Shown: positions 1 through 8,224, numbered from the stretch's first letter. The stretch is 12,725 bases of DNA from an uncultured Methylococcaceae bacterium (GCA_903939355.1 CAJAHC010000162.1:1-12725), one strand, 5' to 3'. Notes: generated by a model not told the origin, from the letters alone. Program-made: numbers and translations.

Positions 1-777
1 ACCGTTATGAACGCTTTGAACTAGGCATTCCATATCAGGATTACGCTCTGTTTCACCACCTTCGCCTTTTAATACGCAGGCATGAGGTTGTTGTAATAAA
101 GCGGCAGCCTGTTGATGAACGGGTCGATAACCGGGATGAAATATACCTTGAATGCTATGGTCTGCATTAAAAGGATTTATTAGCCGAACTAAGGTATGAA
201 CAGGTGATCTTAAGCCCAATAGTGGGCGTAGTTCTATTATTTCATGTAGTTTCGGGCAAAAATGCTCGAGTGATAAATAACTAAAATGTTGTTGCTGGAG
301 TTGTTGTTTGGTTTGTTCAATTGAATTAGAGTAGTCTAACCCAAGAAACTTCAACATATCCTGGGTATACAGTCTTCCTGCACTATGGCCACCGGCACCG
401 TGCATAAAAACATTGATGCCATTATTAGCTAATAGTAGGGCGGACAATAAAAACCAAGGTAAATGTCGACGTTTCCCGGCATAAGACGACCAGTCCAGAT
501 CAACCAGAGCTTTGTCACTGCTTAGATTACAAGATTCTCTGGCGGCTAATACAAAGCCGGCCAATTCTTCAGGCGTTTCTTCTTTAACACGCATTAGCAT
601 TAAAAATGCACCCAACTGGATGGGTTGCACTTCGTTTGCCAGAATCATTTTCATGGATAGATAGGCTTCTTCTTGGGTCAGCGGTCTGGAGCCTTTTTTA
701 CCTTTGCCAATTATACGAATGAACTCGGCAAAGGGATGTTCTTGATGCAGTGTTTGCTCATGATGAGTCAAGTTCAT
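1..777 (-). CDS. TrpD2/YbiB-like glycosyltransferase-family protein (3' end cut by window edge)
   Basis: The reading frame is open for 259 codons from an ATG at 777 to the window edge, so the C-terminus is missing; the family is usually about 320 residues. It resembles anthranilate phosphoribosyltransferase but belongs to the TrpD2/YbiB side branch. Visible segments are GKGKKGSRPLTQEEA (24-38), an N-terminal helical domain ending MRVKEETPEELAGF (62-75), HGAGGHSAGRLYT (126-138), LGLRSPVHTLVRLINPF (187-203) and KGEGGETERNPD (237-248). The glycine-rich and KGEGGE segments replace the usual TrpD substrate motifs, so a role in tryptophan synthesis is unlikely. E. coli YbiB is reported to bind nucleic acids, but the cellular role is unclear. 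The start codon overlaps the cyoE stop as ATGA, which argues for cotranscription and translational coupling. No trp genes are nearby. The family call is fairly secure, the function is not. Confidence 0.82.
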   Translation of the reverse strand, partial: MNLTHHEQTLHQEHPFAEFIRIIGKGKKGSRPLTQEEAYLSMKMILANEVQPIQLGAFLMLMRVKEETPEELAGFVLAARESCNLSSDKALVDLDWSSYAGKRRHLPWFLLSALLLANNGINVFMHGAGGHSAGRLYTQDMLKFLGLDYSNSIEQTKQQLQQQHFSYLSLEHFCPKLHEIIELRPLLGLRSPVHTLVRLINPFNADHSIQGIFHPGYRPVHQQAAALLQQPHACVLKGEGGETERNPDMECLVQSVHNG

Positions 778-1661
778 AAGTTATATTTTAGATAATGATC
801 AGTTAACAAGGCAGCAAACAGAAGAGTTATGTAAACAATCGAATAAACGAAGGTTTTCATTGCCGTTTTGTTATCTTTATTACGCATCATTAGCACGGCA
901 TAATAAATGAAACCAATATTTAGTAATACGGCTGAAATTAGGTAAATTAACCCACTCATACGCGTTAAATAAGGTAGTAAGGTGACGCAAAATAACAAGA
1001 TGGTGTAGAGCAAAATTTGTAAACGGGTAAACGCAGGACCATGAGTCACTGGCAACATGGGAATGTTGACCTTGGCATATTCCTCACGTCTTGCGATAGC
1101 CAAGGCCCAAAAGTGAGGAGGCGTCCAAACAAAAATAATTAATGCCAATAGCAAAGCAGAAGGATGAACTTCACCTGTCATTGCGCACCAACCCAATAGT
1201 GGTGGGGTAGCACCAAAAAGACCACCGATGACTATGTTTTGAGGAGTGGCTCTTTTAAGGTAGATTGTATAAATGAAAGCGTAACCAAATAGTGAGAGAA
1301 AAGTCAAAATAGCGGTTAAGGTATTAACTGATAAAACTAATATGAGCATACTGCTAACACCCAGAATCAGTGCAAATACAATAACATTGACAGTGCTCAA
1401 CTCGCCCATCGGTAAGGGGCGTTTCTCTGTGCGAGACATTTGCGCATCTGCTTTTCGATCAATAAAATGATTAATGGCAGCAGCAGATGAGGCTGCCAGA
1501 CCAATACCTAAGATGCCAAAGAAAAAAGGTTCAAGAGGTGGTACTCCAGGTACGGCTAAAAGCATGCCTACTATGGCGGTAAAAAGCATTTCTGCAACAA
1601 CATTGGGTTTACAGAGGGTGAGGTAGTTTTTCCAGGAAAGCACAGAGGATTTGCTAGGCAT
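774..1661 (-). CDS. cyoE: Protoheme IX farnesyltransferase (heme O synthase)
   Basis: This inner-membrane UbiA-superfamily prenyltransferase adds a farnesyl group to heme b to make heme O, needed by heme-copper terminal oxidases and as precursor of heme A. At 295 residues it has the normal length. The first Asp-rich site is complete: N64, D68, D72, M75 and R77 in NHFIDRKADAQMSRTEKRP. The second family signature is YLKRATPQNIVIGGLFGA (134-151) followed by PPLLGW, and WTPPHFWALAI (179-189) is typical. The rest is a series of hydrophobic helices, about eight or nine. The ATG at 1661 has only a weak upstream GGAA, and the next internal Met (25) would remove the first conserved segment, so this start is kept. 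It is divergent from the M16 genes across 100 bases, where only weak promoter-like hexamers are visible. No oxidase genes are in the window, so which oxidase it serves cannot be told. Confidence 0.95.
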   Translation of the reverse strand: MPSKSSVLSWKNYLTLCKPNVVAEMLFTAIVGMLLAVPGVPPLEPFFFGILGIGLAASSAAAINHFIDRKADAQMSRTEKRPLPMGELSTVNVIVFALILGVSSMLILVLSVNTLTAILTFLSLFGYAFIYTIYLKRATPQNIVIGGLFGATPPLLGWCAMTGEVHPSALLLALIIFVWTPPHFWALAIARREEYAKVNIPMLPVTHGPAFTRLQILLYTILLFCVTLLPYLTRMSGLIYLISAVLLNIGFIYYAVLMMRNKDNKTAMKTFVYSIVYITLLFAALLTDHYLKYNL

Positions 1662-1761
1662 TATTTAATTAAGTTCCAACTTTTATATTATTGTATAGAA
1701 TACAGTGAACCATTAATTATTGAAATAGTACGATGCGCTTACAGTCATTAAAGAGGGAGTT

Positions 1762-3114
1762 ATGAATAATCGATTATTATGCACAATCTTATTGTGTTTG
1801 CCTGTGTTTGCCACGAGCGCAGAATCAAAAGTATCTGAACGTGTCTTGTCAAACGGTCTAAAAGTTTTGGTAAAAGAAGATCACAGGTCGCCCGTTGCGG
1901 TATCGCAAGTCTGGTATAAAGTGGGCTCAAGTTACGAGCCAGATGGTATTACCGGTATATCACACATGTTGGAACACATGATGTTTAAAGGCACTGACAA
2001 ACATCCTGTTGGTGAGTTTTCAAGGATTATTGCTGAAAACGGAGGTGAAGAAAATGCTTTTACCGGTCAGGATTATACCGCTTATTTTCAAACCATGGAG
2101 GCGTCAAGGCTGGCAGTCAGTTTTGAACTTGAAGCGGATAGAATGCGCAATTTGCATTTGTTGCCCGAAGAATTAAAAAAAGAACTGCAAGTGGTGACTG
2201 AAGAACGCAGAATGCGAACGGATGATAATCCTCAAGCCAAAATGCAGGAACAGTTTATGGCTTTGGCTTATTCCAATAGCCCTTATAAACATCCCGTTAT
2301 TGGTTGGCCTGCTGATATTGCCAATTATACGGTTGAAGATTTACAAGCATGGTATCAACGCTGGTATGCACCTAATAATGCTACCTTGGTGGTTGTTGGC
2401 GATGTTCAAGCGAATGCAGTTTTTGATATGGCAGAAAAATATTTTGGCGCACTTAAATCGGGTGATATCAAGATACTAAAGCCGCAAACTGAAATTGATC
2501 AATTGGGTGTTCGTAAAATGACCGTTAAAGTACCGGCAAAACTGCCATCTGTTTTAATGGGTTATAAAGTACCAGCTTTGAAAACGGCGGAGAAAGAAAT
2601 AGATGCTTATGCGCTGGAAGTATTGGCGGGGGTATTGGATGGAGGGAATAGTGCTCGTTTAACTTCGGTGTTGGTGCGAGGTAAGCAAATAGCTGTGTCT
2701 GCAGGTGCCAGTTATGGACTGCCATCAAGGCTGTCTGATTTATTTGAACTGGAAGCGACACCCGCTGAAGGCAAAACAGTTAATGACTTGGAAGTAGCAT
2801 TAAAAGATGAGATTAAAAAGTTACAACAAAATTTAGTCAGTAATGAAGAGTTACAGCGAATTAAGGCGCAGGTTTTAGCGAGTGATATTTTTCAGAAAGA
2901 TTCCAATTTCTATCAAGCGATGGAGCTAGGTATATTGGAAACAGTTGGTTTGGGTTGGCAAAAAGCGGATGAATATGTGGCAAAAATTAATCAGGTTACA
3001 GCAGAACAGGTGCGTGATGTAGCTAAAAAATACTTAATTGAAGATCATTTATCGGTTGCCTATTTAGAACCACAAACCATCAATTTAACAGCTGAAAAAA
3101 AAGGAGCTAACTAA
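1762..3114 (+). CDS. Zinc-dependent M16 family peptidase (active subunit), exported
   Basis: This is a 450-residue M16 (pitrilysin/processing-peptidase type) protein with a complete inverted zinc motif HMLEH: H68, E71 and H72, then FKGT. The third ligand region is ELQVVTEERRMR, with E147/E148 about 76 residues on, as in the family. A signal peptide is visible at residues 1-20 (Arg4, a hydrophobic run, then ATSA before Glu), so it probably acts in the periplasm. AGGGAG lies upstream of the ATG. The stop overlaps the next start as TAATG. The next gene is a zinc-less M16 protein, and such pairs form heterodimers in other bacteria, for example the M16B pair from Sphingomonas strain A1. The likely role is degradation of peptides or unfolded segments in the periplasm; the substrate is unknown. 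The gene pair upstream of rsmD is a common arrangement in gammaproteobacteria, as far as I recall. Confidence 0.93.
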   Translation: MNNRLLCTILLCLPVFATSAESKVSERVLSNGLKVLVKEDHRSPVAVSQVWYKVGSSYEPDGITGISHMLEHMMFKGTDKHPVGEFSRIIAENGGEENAFTGQDYTAYFQTMEASRLAVSFELEADRMRNLHLLPEELKKELQVVTEERRMRTDDNPQAKMQEQFMALAYSNSPYKHPVIGWPADIANYTVEDLQAWYQRWYAPNNATLVVVGDVQANAVFDMAEKYFGALKSGDIKILKPQTEIDQLGVRKMTVKVPAKLPSVLMGYKVPALKTAEKEIDAYALEVLAGVLDGGNSARLTSVLVRGKQIAVSAGASYGLPSRLSDLFELEATPAEGKTVNDLEVALKDEIKKLQQNLVSNEELQRIKAQVLASDIFQKDSNFYQAMELGILETVGLGWQKADEYVAKINQVTAEQVRDVAKKYLIEDHLSVAYLEPQTINLTAEKKGAN

Positions 3115-4427
3115 TGCGAATCTTTCTCTTAAGCTGTATCCTTTTGACCTTTAGTCAGATTACTTTTGCAGCTGCAAAGATTGAGCATTGGCAAACCATG
3201 GGAGGTAGTCGTGTTTATTATGTGCATACCGAAGGTTTGCCCATGGCTGATATACAGGTTGTTTTTAATGCAGGTAGTGCCAGTGACGGGCAGCAGTTTG
3301 GGTTATCAGCTTTAACCGCTGATCTACTTGATACGGGTGCTGGAAAATGGAATGCCGATGAAATTGCCCAACGTTTTGAAAGTGTTGGCGCACAATTTGG
3401 CGTAAGCAGTTCAATGGATACAACGACAGTATCACTCCGAACCCTGACAGATAAGACCTTATTTGATAAGGCGCTTGAAACCATGCAGGTTATCTTAACC
3501 AAACCGGCTTTTAATCAAGCTGATTTTAAGCGAGAACAACGTCGTACTTTGTCAGGCCTAAAGCAACAGGAAGAATCACCTGCAGCTTTAGCAAGCATAG
3601 CCTTTTATAATGCTCTTTATGGAACGCATCCTTATGCGCATCCAGAATCGGGTGTGATCAAAACAGTATCCGCTTTTAAGGCTGCCGATATAAGACATTT
3701 TTATCAGAAATTTTATGTTGCTGATAATACGATAGTTGTTATTGTCGGTGCTTTAAGCAAGCAGCAAGCAGAACAAACTGCCGAACAGTTGCTGGCTGGA
3801 TTGCCTCTGGGTAAAAGACCAGAAACTTTGCCTGATGTTGCTATGCCTCTTAAAGCGACACAGCAACACATTGAATTTCCATCATCGCAAACGCATGTCT
3901 TGGTTGGGTTGCCTGGTAGTTATCGTAAAGATCCTGATTATTTTAATTTATATGTTGGCAATCATATATTGGGTGGTAGCGGATTGGTCTCTAAACTGTT
4001 TGATGAGATTCGTGAGAAACGTGGCTTAGCTTACAGTGCATCCAGTAATTTTATGCCAATGTTGAAACCGGGTCCTTTTTTGATCAGCTTACAAACCCGT
4101 AACGACCAAACAGCTCAAGCTTTACAAGTGCTTAATCAAACGTTGGCAGATTTTATTAACAAAGGACCTACTGAAGTAGAATTAACGGCGGCAAAGAAAA
4201 ATATCACCGGTGGTTTTGCAATGCGTTTTGACACTAACAAAGAGCTGGCTGGTTATGTGGCCATGATTGGTTTTTATGAGATGCCTCTGGATTATCTGGA
4301 TACCTTTCAGCAAAAAACAGAGCAAGTAACAGTTGCATCAATAACAGACGCATTTAAGCGCCGTGTCAATCCACAATTATTACAAACCATAACTGTCGGA
4401 AAATCAGCAGAAAAAAGTGGCAAATAA
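3114..4427 (+). CDS. M16 family protein lacking the zinc site (partner subunit), exported
   Basis: This 437-residue M16-fold protein has a signal peptide (1-20, ITFA before AAK). Where HxxEH should be it reads GLSALTADLLDTGAG (63-77), so no zinc ligands remain. The C-terminal half keeps the R/Y pair used for substrate binding, R303 and Y307 in EKRGLAYSASS, and GGSGLVSKLFDEIREKRG (287-304) is well conserved. This is the classic division of labour in M16B heterodimers: one subunit supplies zinc, the other Arg/Tyr. The reading frame is intact over full length and starts inside the stop of the upstream gene (TAATG), which favours equal synthesis of the two subunits. It is therefore a functional partner, not a decayed copy. 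Its last 11 bases overlap rsmD. Confidence 0.92.
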   Translation: MRIFLLSCILLTFSQITFAAAKIEHWQTMGGSRVYYVHTEGLPMADIQVVFNAGSASDGQQFGLSALTADLLDTGAGKWNADEIAQRFESVGAQFGVSSSMDTTTVSLRTLTDKTLFDKALETMQVILTKPAFNQADFKREQRRTLSGLKQQEESPAALASIAFYNALYGTHPYAHPESGVIKTVSAFKAADIRHFYQKFYVADNTIVVIVGALSKQQAEQTAEQLLAGLPLGKRPETLPDVAMPLKATQQHIEFPSSQTHVLVGLPGSYRKDPDYFNLYVGNHILGGSGLVSKLFDEIREKRGLAYSASSNFMPMLKPGPFLISLQTRNDQTAQALQVLNQTLADFINKGPTEVELTAAKKNITGGFAMRFDTNKELAGYVAMIGFYEMPLDYLDTFQQKTEQVTVASITDAFKRRVNPQLLQTITVGKSAEKSGK

Positions 4428-4971
4428 ACTAAGAATCATCGGTGGAGATTGGCGTAGTCGATGTATTGATTTTATCGATGCGCCAGGATTAAGACCAACA
4501 CCCGTAAGAGTCCGTGAAACTGCATTTAATTGGCTGCGCAATGACATTATGGCAAGTCAATGTTTGGATTTATATGCAGGTAGTGGTGCCTTGGGTTTTG
4601 AAGCCGCCTCTAGGGGTGCTAAATTAGTAACTCAAGTAGAAAATAATGCCTTGGCTTGCAAGGCATTAAAAGAAAATATTATCGCCTTAGGTGCTGATCA
4701 AATTAGAATCATTCAAGCGGATGTGTTTAATTATTTGATCGGTGAGTCGCAATGCTTCGATGTGGTATTTATAGACCCACCATTTGCGATGGCCTTTGTG
4801 GTTGAGACGTGTCAGTTGTTGGAAAATAAAGGTTGGTTAAGCAAACATGCAAAAATTTATGTTGAAGCTGAAAGGTCTTTGAAGCTTGAGGGAATACCAA
4901 ATAACTGGCAACAATTAAAAAATAAAGTAGCAGGAGAGGTCGGTTATTATTTGTTTGAAAGAGTAGGGTAA
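4417..4971 (+). CDS. rsmD: 16S rRNA (guanine(966)-N2)-methyltransferase
   Basis: RsmD methylates N2 of G966 of 16S rRNA using S-adenosylmethionine, late in 30S assembly, in the cytoplasm. At 184 residues it is near the usual length of about 190-200. It opens with LRIIGGDWRSR (5-15) and GLRPTPVRVRETAFNWL (24-40), both diagnostic. SAM motif I is LDLYAGSGALGFE (50-62), an acidic residue follows motif II (E75), and the catalytic motif IV is IDPPF (D120, P121, P122, F123). The start is a GTG at 4417, overlapping the upstream M16 gene by 11 bases. No strong ribosome binding site is seen, so translation is probably coupled to the gene before it. Choosing a later start would lose the conserved LRIIGG segment. 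Confidence 0.93.
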   Translation: MANKLRIIGGDWRSRCIDFIDAPGLRPTPVRVRETAFNWLRNDIMASQCLDLYAGSGALGFEAASRGAKLVTQVENNALACKALKENIIALGADQIRIIQADVFNYLIGESQCFDVVFIDPPFAMAFVVETCQLLENKGWLSKHAKIYVEAERSLKLEGIPNNWQQLKNKVAGEVGYYLFERVG

Positions 4972-4994
4972 GGCTGTTGTCACTTTATTCAACT

Positions 4995-5035
4995 GATTGC
5001 AGATTAGTATAATAAAGGCCATTACTTCTTTTTTT
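4995..5035 (+). terminator. Weak candidate terminator after rsmD
   Basis: About 35 bases after the rsmD stop, AGT(AT)AAT and ATTACT (5006-5024 region) can pair as a six-base stem with a two-base bulge around an AAAGGCC loop. TCTTTTTTTA follows directly. The stem is AT-rich and weak. The same bases contain a perfect TATAAT (5008-5013), so a promoter reading is possible too, although its -35 (TTATTC, 17 bases upstream) is poor. Function undecided. Confidence 0.35.
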
Positions 5036-5092
5036 ATGATTCAGTTAAATAAATAGTATAAATTGGATTGCTTGGTCAAAATTCGATCGATA

Positions 5093-5134
5093 TAAGCCCC
5101 CGGCCAATTTGCAATCGGCGTCAACAAGGGCTTA
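5093..5134 (-). other. Potential structured RNA element in convergent gap
   Basis: An outer seven-base stem, TAAGCCC/GGGCTTA, encloses an inner stem. Read on the minus strand the inner stem is GCCGATT/AATTGGC with loop GCA: seven pairs including one G-U. On the plus strand that pair would be an A-C mismatch, so the minus-strand RNA folds better. It lies about 90 bases past the stop of the sulfurtransferase gene, so it could be in its 3' untranslated region. There is no U-run after it, which argues against an ordinary intrinsic terminator. A further perfect inverted repeat, CAATTTGC (5105-5112) with GCAAATTG (5145-5152), would compete with the inner hairpin. The rest of the gap 4972-5224 is AT-rich with no gene that I can support. 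Confidence 0.4.
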
Positions 5135-5224
5135 CATTTTGTGCGCAAATTGAAAGTTTGTAACCAAATTTTAATGGGATATTTTGTTATTAAAGTTAAC
5201 GTATTCTAAACCATTTTAAAATCG

Positions 5225-6070
5225 TCAACTTATTGCTATTGTTCTATTCTTGTCATTAATCCATTCGCTCCAAGAGCCTGCATAGAGTTTGGAGCCTGTG
5301 AGGCCAGCGTGCTCCATTGCCAATAAATTATGACAAGCCGTTACACCCGAGCCGCAATAATGGACAACTTGTTCGGAAGTTTTAGTGCCTATAAGTTTTT
5401 TAAACTGACTATGAAGTGTCTCGGCGGATAGAAATAATCCCGTTTTATCAATATTTAACTGAAACGGATGGTTTAATGCATTTGGAATATGACCGGCAAC
5501 CGAGTCTATAGGTTCTTGTTCTCCGCGATAACGTTCTGGTGTTCTTGCATCTATCAGGCAAATGGATTTTCTGGCCATGCTGTTTTGGACTTGTAATGAA
5601 TTTAGCCAGTTTGTAGAATTTAAATAAGGTCTAAAGGTCCCAGCTTGTTGGTTTGGTAAAGTGGTGGTTAGTAAATAGCCCTGTCTTAGCCAGTGTTGAA
5701 TACCGCCATTTAATACGGCTACATGATCATGACCCAAGCAACGTAGTAACCACCATAAGCGCCCTGCAAAGCAGCCGTTGCTATCATCATAACAAACCAC
5801 CTGACTGTTATTGGTGATTCCCCAAGCCCCCAGTTTTTTTGCTAGCAGATTAAAGCCAGGGAGGGGATGTCGGCCAGTATAACTGGTGATAAATGATGAT
5901 AGATCATCATTTAAATGAGCATATCGGGCATTGGGTAGGTGGTCGTGGCGATAAGCATAACTACCGGCATCACTGTCAGTCAGAGAAAATCTGCAATCTA
6001 TGATGATCCAATTAGGATTGTTTATATTTTCATTGAGTGTAGTGGCATTAACAAGAGTTCTGTAAGTCAT
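5225..6070 (-). CDS. Sulfurtransferase, 3-mercaptopyruvate type (tandem rhodanese domains)
   Basis: This 281-residue protein has two rhodanese domains, the length expected for SseA/thiosulfate sulfurtransferase. The active cysteine is C239 in CGSGVTAC. The CGSGVT loop is the 3-mercaptopyruvate sulfurtransferase signature; thiosulfate rhodaneses usually have CRKGVT. The enzyme would move sulfur from 3-mercaptopyruvate to a thiol acceptor or cyanide. The N-terminal inactive domain shows WIIIDCRF (21-28), DDSNGCFAGRLWWLLR (95-110) and LNGG (120-123). The C-terminal domain shows LIDARTPERYRGE (172-184) and VAGHIPNALNHPF (191-203). There is no signal peptide, so it is cytoplasmic. The ATG overlaps the stop of the upstream quinone oxidoreductase (ATGA), so the two are one operon. 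The substrate preference is inferred from the loop only. Confidence 0.9.
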   Translation of the reverse strand: MTYRTLVNATTLNENINNPNWIIIDCRFSLTDSDAGSYAYRHDHLPNARYAHLNDDLSSFITSYTGRHPLPGFNLLAKKLGAWGITNNSQVVCYDDSNGCFAGRLWWLLRCLGHDHVAVLNGGIQHWLRQGYLLTTTLPNQQAGTFRPYLNSTNWLNSLQVQNSMARKSICLIDARTPERYRGEQEPIDSVAGHIPNALNHPFQLNIDKTGLFLSAETLHSQFKKLIGTKTSEQVVHYCGSGVTACHNLLAMEHAGLTGSKLYAGSWSEWINDKNRTIAIS

Positions 6071-7056
6071 GTGTTGCGTACCTCTAGGATTATTTTGCCG
6101 ATGTGCTGATTGCTTTCTATGAGATCATGAGCTTTGGCGGCATCATTTAGAGAAAAAGTGGAATGAATAACGGGTGTTATCTGTCCGTTTGTTAGTAAGG
6201 GCCAAACTTTTTGATGGAGTTTTTGAGCGATCTGATCTTTAAAAGCATCGTCTCTGGCTCTTAGTGTTGATCCAGTTAAGGTGAGTCGTTTAAGCATGAA
6301 GGGTAATAGATTAATTTCAGTTTTTGCACCATGTTGAATAGCAATTTGAACCAGTCTGGCATCATTTGCCATGCAAGAGATATTGCGTGGAAGGTAATCA
6401 CCACCTACCATATCCAAAATAACATTGACGCCTTGATTTTCTGTAAGGCGGTTAATTTCAGTAACAAAATCCTTTTTTTGGTAGTTGATAACAGCATCGG
6501 CACCCAACGTGAGACAAAACTCACATTTGGCGTCTGATCCAGCGGTGATGATGACTTTAGAGTGAAATGCCTTGGCAAGTTGTATGGCTGTAGTGCCTAT
6601 TCCACTAGAGCCTCCATGTACCAGTAGTGTTTCGTATGGTAATAACCTGGCTCGGTCAAATATATTACTCCAGACAGTAAAAAAAGCTTCTGGTATTGCG
6701 GCAGCTTGTATTAAAGATAAGCCCTCAGGAATTGGTAGGCATTGTGACGCAGTAGCCAAGCAATATTCTGCATAACCACCACCGGTTACCAATGCACAAA
6801 TAACATCACCAGGTTGTAGATGACTTACAGCGGTACCCGTGGCTATTATGGTCCCTGAAATTTCTAGCCCAGGTATATCCGTGGTTCCTTGAGGTGCAGG
6901 GTATAAACCTTGGCGCTGCATAATATCTGGCCGATTAACACCAGCAGCAGCGACTTGAATCAATACTTGATGAGCGGCAGGAGTTGGGATGGGGCGCTTA
7001 GTCAGTTTAAGAGCTTTGGTTTTTATTTCAATAGCTCGCATGGCATGGTTAAGCAT
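6067..7056 (-). CDS. NAD(P)H quinone oxidoreductase, PIG3-type MDR family
   Basis: This is a zinc-free medium-chain dehydrogenase/reductase. The N-terminal part has AAAGVNRPDIMQRQGLYPAP (36-55) and IPGLEISG (61-68), which point to the PIG3/QOR group. The NADPH-binding Rossmann segment is LLVHGGSSGIGTTAIQLAK (144-162), followed by GADAVINYQKKDF (185-197). The alcohol-dehydrogenase zinc ligands are absent. The enzyme probably reduces quinones or other activated carbonyl compounds with NADPH; the physiological substrate is unknown. The first Met gives 329 residues. A second Met at codon 6 (7041) starts MRAIEIK, which matches where relatives usually begin, and neither start has a clear Shine-Dalgarno, so the true start may be 7041. 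It is the first gene of a two-gene operon with the sulfurtransferase, behind the promoter at 7089-7118. Confidence 0.9.
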   Translation of the reverse strand: MLNHAMRAIEIKTKALKLTKRPIPTPAAHQVLIQVAAAGVNRPDIMQRQGLYPAPQGTTDIPGLEISGTIIATGTAVSHLQPGDVICALVTGGGYAEYCLATASQCLPIPEGLSLIQAAAIPEAFFTVWSNIFDRARLLPYETLLVHGGSSGIGTTAIQLAKAFHSKVIITAGSDAKCEFCLTLGADAVINYQKKDFVTEINRLTENQGVNVILDMVGGDYLPRNISCMANDARLVQIAIQHGAKTEINLLPFMLKRLTLTGSTLRARDDAFKDQIAQKLHQKVWPLLTNGQITPVIHSTFSLNDAAKAHDLIESNQHIGKIILEVRNT

Positions 7057-7088
7057 AACTTGAGTACTGTAAAAAGAGATATACGGTT

Positions 7089-7118
7089 ATTATAGGCCTC
7101 AGTGATTTTTATAAACAA
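7089..7118 (-). promoter_or_regulatory. Sigma-70 promoter for the quinone oxidoreductase-sulfurtransferase operon
   Basis: On the minus strand, a perfect -10 TATAAT (7094-7089) lies 18 bases after a -35 TTGTTT (7118-7113). Transcription would begin near 7082 and give a 5' leader of about 26 bases to the ATG at 7056. No equally good promoter is visible for argC in the same 83-base divergent gap, so part of this gap may serve both directions. Confidence 0.6.
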
Positions 7119-7139
7119 TGTGTTAATAGGATAGAACAG

Positions 7140-8192
7140 ATGATTCGTGTAGGTATTGTTGGAGGAACGGGTTATACAGGGGTTGAATTACTGCGTCTTT
7201 TGGTTTTGCATTCAGAGGTTGAGGTTGCTGTAGTCACTTCGCGTTCAGATGCAGGTATAAGGGTAGATGCTGTATATCCCAGTTTACGTGGTTACATTGA
7301 TGTTATATTTACAGCGCCAGATATAAAAATATTAGCTCAGTGCGATGTCGTTTTTTTTGCGACACCTAATGGGACTGCAATGCAAATGGCAGAGCAGTTG
7401 TTGGAGCGTGGCATAAAGGTGATAGATCTTTCGGCGGATTTTAGGCTAAAAGATGCGAAACAATGGGGTCACTGGTATGGCATGGAACATACGTGCCCTG
7501 ATTTAATTGGTGAGGCAGTTTATGGCCTCCCAGAAGTGAATCGGGAAGCTATTAAAAAAGCCCAATTGATAGCTTGTCCAGGGTGTTATCCTACGGCGGT
7601 TCAGCTAGGTTTTCTACCTTTAATTGAAAATAAATTGATAGACGTTAAGCATTTAATTGCTGATGTTAAATCGGGTGTTAGTGGTGCAGGTCGTAAAGCC
7701 GAATTGGCCACCCTAATGAGTGAAACCGGTGAAAGTTTTAAAGCGTATGCGGTCAATGGTCACAGACATTTGCCGGAAATTACCCAAGGGCTTGCATATG
7801 TGGCTGGAGAGACCGTAGGTTTGACTTTCGTGCCACATTTGACTCCCATGATACGAGGGATTCATGCGACTTTATATGGACAATTAGCATCTGTATGGCT
7901 GGGTGCCAAGATAAGTTTGGATGAGATACAATTGTTATATGAGCAGCGTTATCAGGATGAAATGTTTGTTGATATTTTGCCTCTAGGCTCAATCCCTGAT
8001 ACAAGAAATGTTCGAGGCAGTAACAATTGTCAGATTTCAATTTTTCAACCACAAGGCCAGCAAACAATAGTCGTTTTATCTGTGATTGATAATTTAGTTA
8101 AGGGAGCCGCTGGGCAAGCCATTCAGAATATGAATTTAATGTGTGGCCTAAAAGAAGATTTAAGCTTGAAGGTGATTGCGTTATACCCATAA
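7140..8192 (+). CDS. argC: N-acetyl-gamma-glutamyl-phosphate reductase
   Basis: ArgC reduces N-acetylglutamyl 5-phosphate to the semialdehyde with NADPH, the third step of arginine (ornithine) synthesis, in the cytoplasm. At 350 residues it is the typical long form. The NADP-binding loop is [17 protein letters not shown] (5-21). The catalytic cysteine is C149 in [16 protein letters not shown] (146-161). GVSGAGRKA (179-187) and GHRHLPEI, with the active-site His at 208 or 210, complete the site. AGGA lies eight bases upstream of the ATG, which fixes the start. It is divergent from the quinone oxidoreductase operon. No other arg gene is in the window, so the pathway genes are scattered. I could not identify an ArgR box with confidence. 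Confidence 0.96.
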   Translation: MIRVGIVGGTGYTGVELLRLLVLHSEVEVAVVTSRSDAGIRVDAVYPSLRGYIDVIFTAPDIKILAQCDVVFFATPNGTAMQMAEQLLERGIKVIDLSADFRLKDAKQWGHWYGMEHTCPDLIGEAVYGLPEVNREAIKKAQLIACPGCYPTAVQLGFLPLIENKLIDVKHLIADVKSGVSGAGRKAELATLMSETGESFKAYAVNGHRHLPEITQGLAYVAGETVGLTFVPHLTPMIRGIHATLYGQLASVWLGAKISLDEIQLLYEQRYQDEMFVDILPLGSIPDTRNVRGSNNCQISIFQPQGQQTIVVLSVIDNLVKGAAGQAIQNMNLMCGLKEDLSLKVIALYP

Positions 8193-8195
8193 ATC

Positions 8196-8224
8196 TTGAC
8201 TATAAAGCTTGGTATGGTCATAAT
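8196..8224 (+). promoter_or_regulatory. Sigma-70 promoter for erpA
   Basis: The -35 TTGACT (8196-8201) and -10 CATAAT (8219-8224) are separated by exactly 17 bases. This starts only four bases after the argC stop. The start point would be near 8231, giving a leader of about 27 bases. erpA can therefore be expressed independently of argC. I saw no convincing IscR-type site around it. Confidence 0.7.

Noticed and set aside
3114..4427. Second M16 gene as a decayed pseudogene because it lacks HxxEH
   Set aside because: The frame is intact, it has a signal peptide and it keeps the Arg/Tyr pair; zinc-less partners are normal in M16 heterodimers.
5008..5013. Promoter for a small RNA starting near 5020, based on a perfect TATAAT
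   Set aside because: The -35 is poor (TTATTC) and the AT-rich context makes a chance match likely; the same bases may form a weak terminator.
5093..5134. Integron attC-like site or insertion-sequence end
   Set aside because: No GTTRRRY/RYYYAAC core pair, no integrase or transposase nearby, and no target-site duplication seen.
6331..6775. Open frames on the plus strand opposite the quinone oxidoreductase
   Set aside because: They mirror a well-conserved gene and have no family features or ribosome binding sites of note.
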